DNA of 64,000 nucleotides. It comes from Tistrella mobilis KA081020-065. GTDB taxonomy: Bacteria; Pseudomonadota; Alphaproteobacteria; Tistrellales; Tistrellaceae. The notes under the pieces are model-generated. The model saw nothing but the letters and a program-made list of their open reading frames with translations. It searched no databases and had not been told where the DNA came from. Every line of letters starts with the position of its first letter. Position 1 is the first letter of the stretch. The stretch spans positions 62,001 through 126,000 of the forward strand of contig NC_017956.1 of the NCBI RefSeq assembly GCF_000264455.2, in the 5' to 3' direction. Position numbers and translations under genes: made by a program. Below, in pieces: positions 13,956 to 23,834 of this stretch.

Positions 13956-14020
13956 AGTTGAACGTTCAACTCTTCAGAGTTGAACGCACCCGCCTGAACA
14001 GGCGCTAACCCCTTGAAATC
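13956..14020. other. Palindrome and direct repeat beside the tRNA, candidate attachment-site arm region
   Basis: A perfect 16-bp palindrome AGTTGAACGTTCAACT lies at 13956-13971, and its half AGTTGAACG is repeated at 13978-13986. This short AT-rich stretch fills the gap between the last terminator and the tRNA 3' end at 14021. That is where integrase or accessory-factor sites of an attachment region would be expected. The role is inferred. Confidence 0.4.
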
Positions 14021-14095
<75 letters not shown>

Positions 14096-14166
14096 GCGGT
14101 GCGGAGATGGGCGAGCCTCTCCGGACGGCGCGGACGATAGCGCCGGAAGCCGGGTTTGGCAAGCGG

Positions 14167-15675
14167 TTAAGCTGCGGCCGCAAAGCCGGCTGCCGCCGCG
14201 GCTGCGGCAAGCAGAAGGGCGATCGCTACGGGCAGCGGAGTGGCCGCCCGGCGGATGGCCGCTTCGTCGGCGGGATATGCGCCGGCAAGGGCTGCGGCCA
14301 TGGCAAGACGCATGGGCGAGATCATGGTGGCGATACCGCCTGCGGCCAGCAGGGCGGCGGTGATACCAAGGGGCAGGGGTCCCGTGGTCGTGGCGGCATC
14401 GAGCCCGGGCAGGGCGCCGATGAGCGGGGCGATCATGGCGGCGACCGCGACATTGCTGCCGGTCAGGAAGCCCGCGATCCCGGCCAGCGGTGGCACGATG
14501 GCCGGGGCGGCTGCCCCGGTCGCGCCGGCCCAGGCCTCGGCCAGGAGTGCAGGCGCGCCGCCTGCGGCCCAGAGCCCCGCCAGCAGCACGAAGGCGAAGG
14601 TGGCTGCGGCCGGGCGCAGGCTGCGCAGAAGGCCGGTGCGCGCCGCGCCGATGATGCCCTTCCGGCGGGCATGGAGGGCAACGCCGAAACCGGTCGCGAG
14701 CAGCCAGAGGGAGGGATGATGCAGCGGTGCCCAGCCCGGCAGGTCGGCGAAGGGCCGGATCATCGGTCCGCGGAGCAGCCCGGCCAGCGGGTCGATCAGC
14801 CGCGTGGCGAGCAGCACCAGGGTCAGCACCAGATAGGGGGTAAGTGCCGTGATGGTGGCATCCTGCCCGCCCGACTGCCGCCGGCGAAGCAGCAGATCGA
14901 CGGCAATCGGCAGGCCGAGTGCTGCGAGTGCCGCCGTTTCGGGCCCGATCAGCAGATTGGCGCCGGCGAGCAGCAGGATGGTGAGGGCGATCAGCAGTGG
15001 ATCGGCCAACCGGTCACGCCCCCGCGGGCGGATGCCGGACGCCGCGGTCTGAAGGCGCAGCAATATCAGTGCGCCGGCATAGACCGGGGCGGAGAGCAGC
15101 GCCGTTGCGGCGCCCAGCAGATGCGGGTCGTGGTCGAGCAGGGCGGCCGTGACCTGGGTTCCGATGGCGAGTGCGCCCCAGGGCACCAGCAGCTGACTCA
15201 ACAGCGACAGCACCGCGATCCGGATCGGCGGCAGCCCTTCAAGGCGGAGCAGGGCGGCCGTCACCACGGCACCGACGCCGAAACCGGTGGCGCTTTCGGC
15301 GAAGGGGCCGATCAGCATGCAGGCGGTGAAGATGCGGCGATAGCGCGCCGGATCGGCGGCGACCGTGCGCTCCCCGCCAAGGGCGGCGGCAGGCGAGGCC
15401 ACGGCATCGAAAACCAGCCCGGCGAGGATGACCGATACGGCCGTCCAGGCGATCCAGCCGGCGCGGAGCCCCGCATCGATCAGGGAGGCGACATCCACCC
15501 CGCTGCCGAGCGCGATCAGCACCGCCACCCCGGCACCGGCGAGCCCTGCTTCCAGCGAACTGCGTCGCAACGCCAGCAGGGCCATGGCGAGCAGAACCGG
15601 CAGCGGAGCGAGCAACAGGGCGGGGACAGAGGGTGACATCAGCGTTCCGGTTGCAAAGGGGGCGGGCCCGCGCAT
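14167..15675 (-). CDS. lctP: LctP-family lactate permease
   Basis: This roughly 502-aa, very hydrophobic protein has about 13 membrane segments. It carries the family hallmark GPFAESATGFGVG (about residues 122-134) and a second conserved GFLTGSNVAVAAMIAPLIG region in the C-terminal half, as in L-lactate permeases that import lactate with protons. The start is uncertain: ATG at 15675 or, more typical for the family, ATG at 15639 giving MSPSVPALLLAPLPVLLAM. It stands alone beside the tRNA. Its substrate could also be a related organic acid such as glycolate. Confidence 0.8.
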   Translation of the reverse strand: MRGPAPFATGTLMSPSVPALLLAPLPVLLAMALLALRRSSLEAGLAGAGVAVLIALGSGVDVASLIDAGLRAGWIAWTAVSVILAGLVFDAVASPAAALGGERTVAADPARYRRIFTACMLIGPFAESATGFGVGAVVTAALLRLEGLPPIRIAVLSLLSQLLVPWGALAIGTQVTAALLDHDPHLLGAATALLSAPVYAGALILLRLQTAASGIRPRGRDRLADPLLIALTILLLAGANLLIGPETAALAALGLPIAVDLLLRRRQSGGQDATITALTPYLVLTLVLLATRLIDPLAGLLRGPMIRPFADLPGWAPLHHPSLWLLATGFGVALHARRKGIIGAARTGLLRSLRPAAATFAFVLLAGLWAAGGAPALLAEAWAGATGAAAPAIVPPLAGIAGFLTGSNVAVAAMIAPLIGALPGLDAATTTGPLPLGITAALLAAGGIATMISPMRLAMAAALAGAYPADEAAIRRAATPLPVAIALLLAAAAAAAGFAAAA

Positions 15676-15702
15676 CACAGCCGATCATCCCCCGCTGCGG
15701 CA

Positions 15703-15719
15703 ACTGATTACGAATCAGT
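15703..15719. repeat. 17-bp exact copy of the tRNA-Thr anticodon arm
   Basis: ACTGATTACGAATCAGT at 15703-15719 is identical to 14054-14070 inside the tRNA-Thr gene. The sequence is nearly self-complementary, so a reversed alignment with three centre mismatches extends further on its left side (GCAACTGATT). It lies in the intergenic space upstream of the lactate permease gene. A leftover attachment-site half from a past integration event is the likeliest origin. Confidence 0.5.
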
Positions 15720-15830
15720 GGGGCCAGGAATTGCGGGCCATGATATTGCCACGGGGGCGGGCTTGACCTGCCTTGGTCCCCGTGGCCGACTGTCGGTCAG
15801 CCGCATCTGCCAGACGGATATGCCCTGCCC

Positions 15831-17300
15831 ATGACCTTGTGCCCATCTGCCCGCCGGCTTGCGGTTCTGGCCATGCTGTTGCCTGCGGGGGGCTGTGCGC
15901 CGCTGCTGCAACCGCTGGTGCCGCCCCGCTATGGGTTGATGGCCGAATGGCAGTCTCCGGTGCGGATCGACTGGCCGGCGCTGCAGCGCCAGCCGTCGCG
16001 CTTCGTGGTTCAGCCCTACGGCATCTATGACCGGGCGATTGCCGATTACGGCGACCTCTATGGTGCCGTGCCACGGGGGCAGGTGCGTCTGCAACGCCTG
16101 ACACCGGAAAGCCGGTCAGCGTTGCTGGCACCGCCGCCCGTTGCCCCTGAGGAGAAGACGGCCGTAGATGCGGGCCCCATCGCCAGCGAGGCCGTGACCG
16201 AGGCGGCACCGTCGGGGCAGCCGGCAACCTCCACCGTGAAAACGTCGGAAGGTCAGCCTGCCACCGTTCCGGTGCGGGCGGCCGATCCGCGCCTGGCCGG
16301 ACTGGACCTCTCGGCACCTGCCGAAGATGAGGCGGACACCAGGGTCGATCCCGCAGGTGCCAAAGCGTTTTCGGTGGTGAGCGGGCTCCTGAACGGGGTC
16401 GGAGGTGGTGGTAACCGTACCGCTGAACCGGCCGTCGTGTCTGCGGCGGCCCCCCCGGAGAATGCAGCAGGGGCCGATGGACCACCGGACCCTGTGGCGG
16501 CACTCGAAGAGGCGCTGCCGCTTTATTTCCAGCGCTTCGCCTATACGGTCGGCAGCGGTGGCAGTCTCGATGTGGCGTTGAATGACGGCCCGCGCGCGCG
16601 GCTGGACTGGGTGCGGGCGGAAACGGCGAATGCGCATTGCGTTCTGTTTGCGACCAGCCTGCCTGACCAGGCATTGATCGATGCTGCGGCCGAAGCCGAT
16701 GCCCGGGCCGCAGCGGACGAGGTTGCCGAGGTCGATGCGGTGAAAACAACGCCGGCACCGGCACGGGGCCGGCGCGCGCCGGATCCCGATGCACCGCCGG
16801 TCGTCGATACCGCGATCGGCGAGATCGACGGCGAGACCGGCATTGGTGCTGTGTTTGCCGGGATCGGGCGCTGGTTCGACAGCCAGGCTGACGAGACGCC
16901 GCAAACCGCCGAGCCGCCCGCCCCGAAGGCCGTGCCGGCGGAACCCGCCGATCAAGCGCCGGCCAAAGCCGAGGCGCCTGCCGAGGAGCAGGGGGATCCC
17001 GTGGGTGCCTTCTTCTCGCGGCTGTTCGGAGGGGATGAGGCCGCGGAGCCCGAGGCGGTGCCTGCCCCCGAACCGGAGGCCCAACCCGAACCGGAGCCCC
17101 AACCCCAGGCAAGGCCCGCAGCCGGCCCTCAGCCGCAGGCGGCACCGCGGCCCGAACCGGTCTCCGTGCCTGCAAAGCCGGCGCCGCTGCCCGCCAGCCT
17201 CAGCTCCATCCGCCTCGACGGCCATATCTGCGTGGCCTTGGACGAGCCGCTCGATCAGGCGCGGATCGTGGATCTTCTAAACCGCATCCGGGTGAAATGA
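15831..17300 (+). CDS. Pro/Ala/Glu-rich predicted lipoprotein, 489 aa
   Basis: An N-terminal signal peptide (RRLAVLAMLLPAGGC) ends in a lipobox-like AGGC, predicting a lipid-anchored envelope protein. About residues 30-90 form a small domain (GLMAEWQSPVRIDWPALQ). The centre and C-terminal half are low-complexity Pro/Glu/Ala stretches, such as PEPEAQPEPEPQPQARP. Short conserved-looking blocks lie at FSVVSGLLNG, DPVGAFFSRLFGG and the final HICVALDEPLDQARIVDLL. Long unstructured linkers of this kind are common in periplasm-spanning proteins. No family recognised. Confidence 0.65.
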   Translation: MTLCPSARRLAVLAMLLPAGGCAPLLQPLVPPRYGLMAEWQSPVRIDWPALQRQPSRFVVQPYGIYDRAIADYGDLYGAVPRGQVRLQRLTPESRSALLAPPPVAPEEKTAVDAGPIASEAVTEAAPSGQPATSTVKTSEGQPATVPVRAADPRLAGLDLSAPAEDEADTRVDPAGAKAFSVVSGLLNGVGGGGNRTAEPAVVSAAAPPENAAGADGPPDPVAALEEALPLYFQRFAYTVGSGGSLDVALNDGPRARLDWVRAETANAHCVLFATSLPDQALIDAAAEADARAAADEVAEVDAVKTTPAPARGRRAPDPDAPPVVDTAIGEIDGETGIGAVFAGIGRWFDSQADETPQTAEPPAPKAVPAEPADQAPAKAEAPAEEQGDPVGAFFSRLFGGDEAAEPEAVPAPEPEAQPEPEPQPQARPAAGPQPQAAPRPEPVSVPAKPAPLPASLSSIRLDGHICVALDEPLDQARIVDLLNRIRVK

Positions 17301-17336
17301 CGGGCCGCTCCTGAAAGGCCCGGGCCGGATACACGA

Positions 17337-17368
17337 CGGGCGGCATCGGAGATCCGATGCCGCCCGTG
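17337..17368. terminator. Bidirectional hairpin between convergent genes
   Basis: A perfect 14-bp stem (17337-17350 with 17355-17368, ACGGGCGGCATCGG and complement) with a 4-base loop lies between the lipoprotein gene and fumC, which converge here. No T run follows, so termination strength is uncertain. Confidence 0.65.
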
Positions 17369-17414
17369 GCGTCTCCTCCCGCCTGCCGACGGGGTCGTTC
17401 CGCTGCGTGATGGC

Positions 17415-18821
17415 TCAGGCGCTGGGGCCGATCATCAGCTTCGGATCGACATAACGATCGAACTCGTCCTCGGTGAGCAGGCCGAGCTTGACCACCGCTT
17501 CCTTGAGGCTGGTGCCTTCCTTATGGGCGGTCTTGGCCGCCTTGGCGGCGTTGTCATAGCCGATATAGGGGTTCAGCGCCGTCACCAGCATCAGCGAGTT
17601 GCGCATCAGCTCGTCGATGCGACGGGTGTTCGCCTCGATGCCGACCACGCAGTTGTCGGCGAAGCTGACCGCGGCGTCGCCCAGCAGGCGGATCGACTGC
17701 AGGACGTTGTAGATGATGACCGGCTTGAAGACGTTCAGCTCGAAATGGCCGTTCGAGCCGGCGACGGTCACCGTCACATGGTTGCCCATCACCTGGGCGG
17801 CGACCATGGTCAGCGCCTCGCACTGGGTGGGGTTCACCTTGCCCGGCATGATCGACGAGCCGGGCTCGTTCTCGGGCAGCAGCAGCTCACCCAGGCCCGA
17901 GCGCGGGCCCGAGCCCAGGAAGCGGATGTCGTTGGCGATCTTCATCACGCTGGCGGCAAGCACGTTCAGGGCGCCCGACAGCTCGACCAGCGCGTCGTTC
18001 GCGGCCAGCGCCTCGAACTTGTTCGGCGCGGTGATGAAGGGCAGGCCGGTGATCTTCGCCACCTCGTCGGCGAAGGCCTCGGCGAAGCCGATCTTGGCAT
18101 TCAGGCCGGTGCCGACCGCGGTGCCGCCCTGGGCCAGCTCGTAGACGCGGGCCAGCGAGGCCTCGACGCGGGCGATGCCGTATTCGATCTGGCGGGCATA
18201 GCCGCCGAATTCCTGACCGAGGGTCAGCGGCGTCGCATCCTGGGTGTGGGTGCGGCCGATCTTGATGATCTCGGCGAAGGCCTCGGCCTTGTCGGCCAGC
18301 GCCTTGTGCAGATGGCGCAGGCTCGGGATCAGATGGCCGGTCGCTTCCACCGCGGCCGCGATATGCATCACGGTCGGGAAGGTGTCGTTCGACGACTGGC
18401 CGCAGTTCACGTGATCGTTCGGATGAACCGGGCTCTTCGAGCCGATCTCTCCCCCGAGCATCTCGATCGCGCGGTTCGAGATCACCTCGTTGGCGTTCAT
18501 GTTGGTCTGGGTGCCCGAGCCGGTCTGCCAGACCACCAGCGGGAAGTGATCGTCGAGCTTGCCGTCGGCAACCTCGCGGGCGGCGGCGACGATGGCCTCA
18601 CCGACCTTCGCGTCCAGTGCGCCCAGCGCCATGTTCACCCGGGCCGCGGCCAGCTTCTGCACGCCCAGCGCGCGCACCAGCGGCACCGGCATCTTCTCGC
18701 CGCCGATCTTGAAGTTCTGCAGCGACCGCTGGGTCTGGGCACCCCAGTAGCGGTCGGCTGGCACGTCGAGCGACCCCATCGTGTCCTTCTCGACGCGCGT
18801 CTTCGGCGTGGTCTCGGTCAT
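17415..18821 (-). CDS. fumC: Class II fumarate hydratase
   Basis: This 468-aa enzyme of the citric acid cycle interconverts fumarate and malate without an iron-sulfur cluster. The sequence shows the family signature [11 protein letters not shown] and the catalytic-site motifs SSNDTFPT and [17 protein letters not shown]. Length and motifs are full and intact. It lies downstream of hemY with a 170-base gap, so it probably has its own promoter, and it ends at the hairpin at 17337-17368. Confidence 0.97.
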   Translation of the reverse strand: MTETTPKTRVEKDTMGSLDVPADRYWGAQTQRSLQNFKIGGEKMPVPLVRALGVQKLAAARVNMALGALDAKVGEAIVAAAREVADGKLDDHFPLVVWQTGSGTQTNMNANEVISNRAIEMLGGEIGSKSPVHPNDHVNCGQSSNDTFPTVMHIAAAVEATGHLIPSLRHLHKALADKAEAFAEIIKIGRTHTQDATPLTLGQEFGGYARQIEYGIARVEASLARVYELAQGGTAVGTGLNAKIGFAEAFADEVAKITGLPFITAPNKFEALAANDALVELSGALNVLAASVMKIANDIRFLGSGPRSGLGELLLPENEPGSSIMPGKVNPTQCEALTMVAAQVMGNHVTVTVAGSNGHFELNVFKPVIIYNVLQSIRLLGDAAVSFADNCVVGIEANTRRIDELMRNSLMLVTALNPYIGYDNAAKAAKTAHKEGTSLKEAVVKLGLLTEDEFDRYVDPKLMIGPSA

Positions 18822-18994
18822 CGCGTCCTAGGCTCCATCGGCAAGTGGTCCGCGGGAGGGCCGGAGATGGCGCGGCCGCCCGCGTCCGGGCTTATCCATC
18901 CGCCCGGTATATGCGCCCCTCGCGGCGCCCGCGTCAAACATTCCGGGGGGTTGACCGACCTTGGTCGCGAGGTTGCAGCCCCCGGGGCCCGGTC

Positions 18995-20392
18995 TCAGGC
19001 CGCAGCGGGTGGTCGACCTGGGGCGGCGGGATCCATCGGCGGGGTCGCGGCGGCGCTGCCGACCACCGGTGCCGGGCCGGTGGTTGCGGGCATGGCGGCG
19101 GGGACCGTGGCGGGGCGGCTCCAGCTGACGGTGTCGAAGCTGCCGCAGCTGCCGCAGACGGCGTGCCAGCGGGTGTGCACCGTGTTGCAGCGGCTGCAGA
19201 TCCAGCCCGGCGCCGGGCGGGCATCGGCGGCGCGGTGCCAGGCCTGGGCGGCGGATTGCCAGTCGCCATCGGCTTCGGCGGCCCGTGCGGCAATGCGCTC
19301 CGCACGGGTGTCGCGATCGGCGACCGCGATCTTGTTGGCCGAGTCGCGGGCGACACCCAGGATGCCGGCTTCAAGCGCGGTTTCCGCGACCAGCAGCCGG
19401 CTTTCGGCCTGGGTTGGCGCGATCTGGGCCAGGTCGCGGGCGCGCTGCACCCGCTCGGTCGGCGTGGTGTTGCCGCCGAGCAGGGTGACATAAAGCCGCC
19501 CCAGCTCCGGATGGGCCGCGGCGCCCCAGTTCTGTTCGATCAGCTTGCGGGCGACCGGCAGCTTGCCGGCCGCGATCGCGACCTCGACCTGGGTGATGGC
19601 GGCCTCGGGCCGGCCGGGGGCCAGCTTGACCGCGGTGCGCGCACGAGTGGTGGCGTCATCGTGATGGCCGGCCGCGCTGTCGGCGCGGGCACGTTCGATC
19701 TCCAGCGCCGATTGCCGGCGCCGGCTTTCCTCGCGGTCCAGATGCTTGTGGCGTTCAAGCGCGGTCAATGCGGCTTCGGCCTCGGCCCAGTCGCCTTCGG
19801 CAAGCTTCACCTCGAACACCGTTTCCAGCGCCCAGCGGGTGCCGGGGCGCTTCGCCAGCGCCTCGCGGGCGCGGGCGACCGCGGCGGCACCGTCGCCCTG
19901 GCGGCGGGCCATCACCGCGAGGCCGCGCAGGCCCAGTTCGGCGGTTTCTTCATGCTCCAGCATCCGGGTCCAGCGGCGCTCGGCCTCGGCCGGATCCTCG
20001 GCCAGCTGGGCCGACTGGGCGGCGAGCATATCGGCGAGCGGCTGGGCATCGAGCAGGCGTTCCGCCCGGGCCGACAGCTTGCGGGCGTCGCGGGCATCGC
20101 CGGCGGCGACCGCGGCAAGACCGCGGGTCATGGCCTCCAGCCCCCGGCGGCGGCGGCGTTCGGCGCGACGGCGCAGGAAGCTTTTCGGGCCGGTCACGAG
20201 GCCCGAGAGCAGGCGGACGACGATCGCGAGCGCCACCAGCCCCACCACCAGCACGGCGAGCGCCACGGCGAAGCTGGTCTCCACCCGCCAGCCCAGCCAG
20301 TCGACCGAGAAGCTGCCGGGATGGTCGGCGATCCAGGCGCCGCCCAGGCTGAGGGCAATGATGACCAGGACGAGCAGGATGACGCGGATCAT
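18995..20392 (-). CDS. hemY: HemY-type membrane-anchored TPR protein
   Basis: This 465-aa protein has two N-terminal membrane segments (VILLVLVIIALSLGGAWI and VALAVLVVGLVALAIVVRLL), then a helical HemY_N and TPR-like region, and a C-terminal zinc-ribbon (CSRCNTVH...CGSCGSF), as in alphaproteobacterial HemY. It is not the protoporphyrinogen oxidase called HemY in Bacillus. Its start overlaps the preceding mitofilin-like gene by four bases. The gene closes the hemC-hemD-mitofilin-hemY block and is thought to help organise late heme synthesis at the membrane. Confidence 0.88.
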   Translation of the reverse strand: MIRVILLVLVIIALSLGGAWIADHPGSFSVDWLGWRVETSFAVALAVLVVGLVALAIVVRLLSGLVTGPKSFLRRRAERRRRRGLEAMTRGLAAVAAGDARDARKLSARAERLLDAQPLADMLAAQSAQLAEDPAEAERRWTRMLEHEETAELGLRGLAVMARRQGDGAAAVARAREALAKRPGTRWALETVFEVKLAEGDWAEAEAALTALERHKHLDREESRRRQSALEIERARADSAAGHHDDATTRARTAVKLAPGRPEAAITQVEVAIAAGKLPVARKLIEQNWGAAAHPELGRLYVTLLGGNTTPTERVQRARDLAQIAPTQAESRLLVAETALEAGILGVARDSANKIAVADRDTRAERIAARAAEADGDWQSAAQAWHRAADARPAPGWICSRCNTVHTRWHAVCGSCGSFDTVSWSRPATVPAAMPATTGPAPVVGSAAATPPMDPAAPGRPPAAA

Positions 20393-21888
20393 TGGGCAGC
20401 CTCACCAGCATTCCGGGAACCGGCCTCGCCGGCGGCGGGGACGGCGGCAGTCTCGCGGGCGCCGGCCTCGAAACGGGCGGCGACCGCATCGCCGAGGGCT
20501 GCAGCGGCCTTTTCGACCGCCAGCCGTGCCCTGGCGGCCTCGGTCCAGGCGGCGGCACGCTCTGCCGCAGCCGGCGGCAATTCTTCGGCCCGGGCGACGG
20601 CACCGGCGAGGTCACCTGCCTTCAGCCGCCGCTCGATCGCGGCCACGGTCAGGTCGGCATCGCCTTCAGGCGCGCCCGCGGCCGGCGTGGTCTGTTCCTG
20701 GCCGGTGCGCCGCACCGTCACCAGGCCGCGCAGTTCGGCCAGCACCCCGCCCACCACGTCGCCCTCGGCGGGTTTGGTTTCCGCCGCCTGAAGGATGGTC
20801 GGCACCAGGGCCTGGAAGCGTGCGATCAACTCGTCACGGGTCGACACGCCGTCGGCCGCATGCGGCGCCAGCTGCCCGACCGCGTCGGTGATCTCGCCAT
20901 CGCCGCGGCCCAGGGCGCGGATCGCGCCCAACGGGCCTTCGAAGCTGCGGCCGGCATCGAGCGCGTCCGACAGCTGGGCATCGGCCAGCGCCAGCGCGGT
21001 CAGGCGCATGGCATCGGCGGTGGGGGTATCCGCCAGCCGGCTTTCGGCGATCGCGGCGCGATCCGAAAGGTTGCGGGCCGCACCTTCGACATTGGCCAGC
21101 CGGTTCTCCAGCGGTCCGATCCGCGCCACGGTCTCGTTGGTGCGCGACAGCTCCGCTTCCAGCTTCGAGACGGTTTCGGTCAGGGCCTCGAGCCGCGCGA
21201 CCGCGTCTTCCAGGGCGCCGATGCGCTCTCCCAGCCGGTCGTCTTCCAGGCTGCCGAGGCCGCTTTCGACGGCACCCAGCCGCCGCTCGATTTCGGCGGT
21301 GTCGGGCGGGCCCTGGTCGAGCCGCTGCTCCAGCGCCGCAATACGGTCCGAGAGGGTGGGCTCGACGGTGGCCGGGGCGGCACCCAGCATGGTCCGGACC
21401 CTGTCGGGGGCCGCGGTCACCACCACGCCGCCCACCACCACCAGCACCAGCGCCAGGATCGAGACGCCGAGGGCGGCACGGCCGACCCGGTCGCGCGGCT
21501 GGGCGCACTGGTCGGTGGGGGTAACGATGCGGGCAGCCGGCGGGGCGTCGTCGGCGGCCGGCGCAGCCTTGGGCGTCTCGGGCTTTGCAGGCTCCGCCTT
21601 CGGGATGTCAGCCTTCGATGCGTCTGCCTTCGGGGGGGTGGCCTTCGAAGGCGCCGCCTTTGCAGGCTCGGGCTTCGGCGCCCCGGCCTTGCCGGCGGCA
21701 TCCGCGCCTCCGGCAGGTGAGGACGTGGCGTCGTCGGCGCCGGTCCGGGCAGCAGGCGTCGGCTCCGCAGGCGTCGACGCCGCACCCTTCGGTGCGGCGG
21801 TGCCTTCGGTTTCGGCCGTGGCAGCGTCGGGCCGACCGGCCTCGGGGCCGGTCTTCTTCCCGGAGGGCGGCGTCCGGCTTTCGGTCAT
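20389..21888 (-). CDS. Mitofilin-like inner-membrane protein (COG4223 / HemX-like)
   Basis: This 499-aa protein starts at MTESRTPPSGKK (21888). It has a roughly 130-residue low-complexity Ala/Lys/Pro cytoplasmic stretch, one membrane segment (LALVLVVVGGVVVTAA), then a coiled-coil region (SKLEAELSRTNETVARIG) and a C-terminal helical mitofilin-type domain. Bacterial relatives of the cristae protein Mic60 are encoded in exactly this hemC-hemD-x-hemY order in alphaproteobacteria. The longer frame from 22182 would run into hemD's leader and is not supported. It overlaps hemY by four bases. Confidence 0.85.
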   Translation of the reverse strand: MTESRTPPSGKKTGPEAGRPDAATAETEGTAAPKGAASTPAEPTPAARTGADDATSSPAGGADAAGKAGAPKPEPAKAAPSKATPPKADASKADIPKAEPAKPETPKAAPAADDAPPAARIVTPTDQCAQPRDRVGRAALGVSILALVLVVVGGVVVTAAPDRVRTMLGAAPATVEPTLSDRIAALEQRLDQGPPDTAEIERRLGAVESGLGSLEDDRLGERIGALEDAVARLEALTETVSKLEAELSRTNETVARIGPLENRLANVEGAARNLSDRAAIAESRLADTPTADAMRLTALALADAQLSDALDAGRSFEGPLGAIRALGRGDGEITDAVGQLAPHAADGVSTRDELIARFQALVPTILQAAETKPAEGDVVGGVLAELRGLVTVRRTGQEQTTPAAGAPEGDADLTVAAIERRLKAGDLAGAVARAEELPPAAAERAAAWTEAARARLAVEKAAAALGDAVAARFEAGARETAAVPAAGEAGSRNAGEAAQ

Positions 21889-22007
21889 CGGGCGGTCTCC
21901 GTCTGGTCGGCTTGCACCCTTTGTCGCCCATCGGGCACCCATAGGCAAGCCGCGAGGGGCCGACGGTGTTCCCGCCCGACGCGTTGTTCCCCCGTTTCGC
22001 GAAAGGG

Positions 22008-22784
22008 TCAGCCCTGCGGCATGGCGGATTGAGGGGGCGTGGCCTGCGGGTTGGGCGCCTGAGAATTGGGGCCGGCCTGATCGAGCAGCGCCAGCATCGC
22101 ATCCCCTGCGGGTTCGGCGGCGACCAGCAGCCGCCGCCAGGGCAGGCCGGCGGCCATCTCTGCCACGGCCGGGCTCAGGCACAGCGCATCGATGCGACAG
22201 AAGGACGCGCCGATGCCCAGGCGTTCGATCTCGTCCAGGAACAGCCGGGCCGTGCGGGGCGAGAACAGCATCACCACCGGCAGCTGGCCCTGTGCCAGCC
22301 CCTCTGCAACCGGCGGCGGCAGCTCGCCGATCGCGGCGGCGTCATAGCCGACCCGGCGCTCGACGGTGAAGCCCAGCGCGCCCAGCTGCTCTCCCAGCCG
22401 CCCGGTGACCACGCTGCCGGCGATATGGGCAAGCGGGCCGTCTTCGGGTTTGTAGGAATTGGCACAGAGTTCCGCCAGCCGGTCGGCGTCGCCGCCGGCG
22501 ACATCGATGCGGGTGAAGCCGGCACGCTTCGCCGCCTCGGCGGTGGCGCGGCCGACGGTGGCCAGTTTCAGATCGCGACGGTCGGTCGCCCGTGCCAGCG
22601 CCCGGGCGCCGTTGGCGCTGGTCAGCAGCACCCGCTGCGCCCGGTCCAGCACCCGTTCAAGATCGGGGATCGGCCGGTAGCGGACGGTCATCAGGGGTGC
22701 GATCACCGCCTGGTGTCCCAGGCGATGCAACTGTTCCGCGAGCGTCTGTGCGTCGTCTATCGGACGGGTCACCAGGATGCGCAT
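22008..22784 (-). CDS. hemD: Uroporphyrinogen-III synthase
   Basis: This 258-aa enzyme closes and isomerises hydroxymethylbilane to uroporphyrinogen III. The start MRILVTRPIDDAQTLAEQL is the family's typical N-terminal motif, and LLTSANGARALA fits the conserved (T/S)S(A/P)NGA element. Sequence identity in this family is low, so context counts: it sits 60 bases after hemC. The C-terminus (PNPQATPPQSAMPQG) is an unusual low-complexity extension. Confidence 0.93.
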   Translation of the reverse strand: MRILVTRPIDDAQTLAEQLHRLGHQAVIAPLMTVRYRPIPDLERVLDRAQRVLLTSANGARALARATDRRDLKLATVGRATAEAAKRAGFTRIDVAGGDADRLAELCANSYKPEDGPLAHIAGSVVTGRLGEQLGALGFTVERRVGYDAAAIGELPPPVAEGLAQGQLPVVMLFSPRTARLFLDEIERLGIGASFCRIDALCLSPAVAEMAAGLPWRRLLVAAEPAGDAMLALLDQAGPNSQAPNPQATPPQSAMPQG

Positions 22785-22844
22785 GGCGGGGCGGGCTCCG
22801 ATCTCGGGCGGAAGGGCAGGCGACGATGTGGGCGGCGGGGCGTG

Positions 22845-23834
22845 TCAGGTGGCGCCGGGGACCCATTGACCGGTCACCCCGGCGGCCCAGCGGGCGATGT
22901 CTTCTCCCGCCCGCTCTCGCAGGGCCGTGCCGACCCGGCGGCCCAGGGCCTCGGCGGCGGCGCGGTCTGCCGCACCGACATCGGCCATGCCGGCCTCTTC
23001 CAGCAGCGTGCCGCCATCCGGGCTGGCGACCCGGCCGGTCAGGGCCAGGCGGCCGTCGTCGTCGCGGCGGGCGAGGGCGGCGATCGGCGTGCGGCAGGAG
23101 CCGTCGAGCACGGCGAGCAGCGCCCGCTCGGCGATCACCGCCAGGGCGGTCTCGCCGTCGTCGAGCGCGCCCACCCAGGCATTGGTGCGGTCGTCGGCAC
23201 TGCGGGTCTCGATGCCGATGGCGCCCTGGGCCACCGCCGGCAGCATCACCGCCGGATCGATCGGGCTGCGGTCGACCTCGGTCAGTTTCAGCCGGTTGAG
23301 CCCGGCCATGGCGAGCAGGGTGGCGTCGATGCGTCCCTCGCGCAGGCGCGACAGCCGGGTCTGGACATTGCCGCGCAGCGGCACGACCGTCAGATCGGGG
23401 CGGGCGGCGAGCAGCTGGGCCTGACGGCGCAGGCTGGCGGTGCCGATCACGGCCCCGGCCGGCAGGTCGTCGAGGCGGCGGGCCTTGAGCGACAGGAAGG
23501 CGTCGCGCGGATCCTCGCGCGGCAGCAGGGCGGTGATCGTCAGGCCTTCCGGCAGCTCGGTCGGCATGTCCTTCATGGAATGGACCGCAAGATCGATGGC
23601 GCCGGTAATCAGTGCCTCTTCGATCTCTTTGGTGAACAGGCCCTTGCCGCCCAGTTCGACCAGGGTCCGGTCCTGGACCTGATCGCCGGTGGTGCGGATG
23701 ATGACGATCTCGACCGCGCCGGCTGCGGCGAGGGCCGGATCGAGTGCAGCCAGCCGTCCGCGAACCTCGTTCGCCTGTGCGAGGGCGAGCGGGCTGCCAC
23801 GGGTGCCGATGCGGAGGAGCGGATGCGTGACCAT
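22845..23834 (-). CDS. hemC: Hydroxymethylbilane synthase (porphobilinogen deaminase)
   Basis: This 329-aa enzyme polymerises four porphobilinogens. Visible motifs are RIGTRGSPLALAQA at the N-terminus, HSMKDMPTE, and the cofactor-binding loop ERALLAVLDGSCRTPIA, with the cysteine that holds the dipyrromethane cofactor. It is divergent from tsaD with about 100 bases between them, and upstream of hemD. The gene looks full length and normal. Confidence 0.97.
   Translation of the reverse strand: MVTHPLLRIGTRGSPLALAQANEVRGRLAALDPALAAAGAVEIVIIRTTGDQVQDRTLVELGGKGLFTKEIEEALITGAIDLAVHSMKDMPTELPEGLTITALLPREDPRDAFLSLKARRLDDLPAGAVIGTASLRRQAQLLAARPDLTVVPLRGNVQTRLSRLREGRIDATLLAMAGLNRLKLTEVDRSPIDPAVMLPAVAQGAIGIETRSADDRTNAWVGALDDGETALAVIAERALLAVLDGSCRTPIAALARRDDDGRLALTGRVASPDGGTLLEEAGMADVGAADRAAAEALGRRVGTALRERAGEDIARWAAGVTGQWVPGAT

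Noticed and set aside
17523-19493. Plus-strand frame opposite fumC
   Set aside because: Antisense of an intact fumarase with the [11 protein letters not shown] signature.
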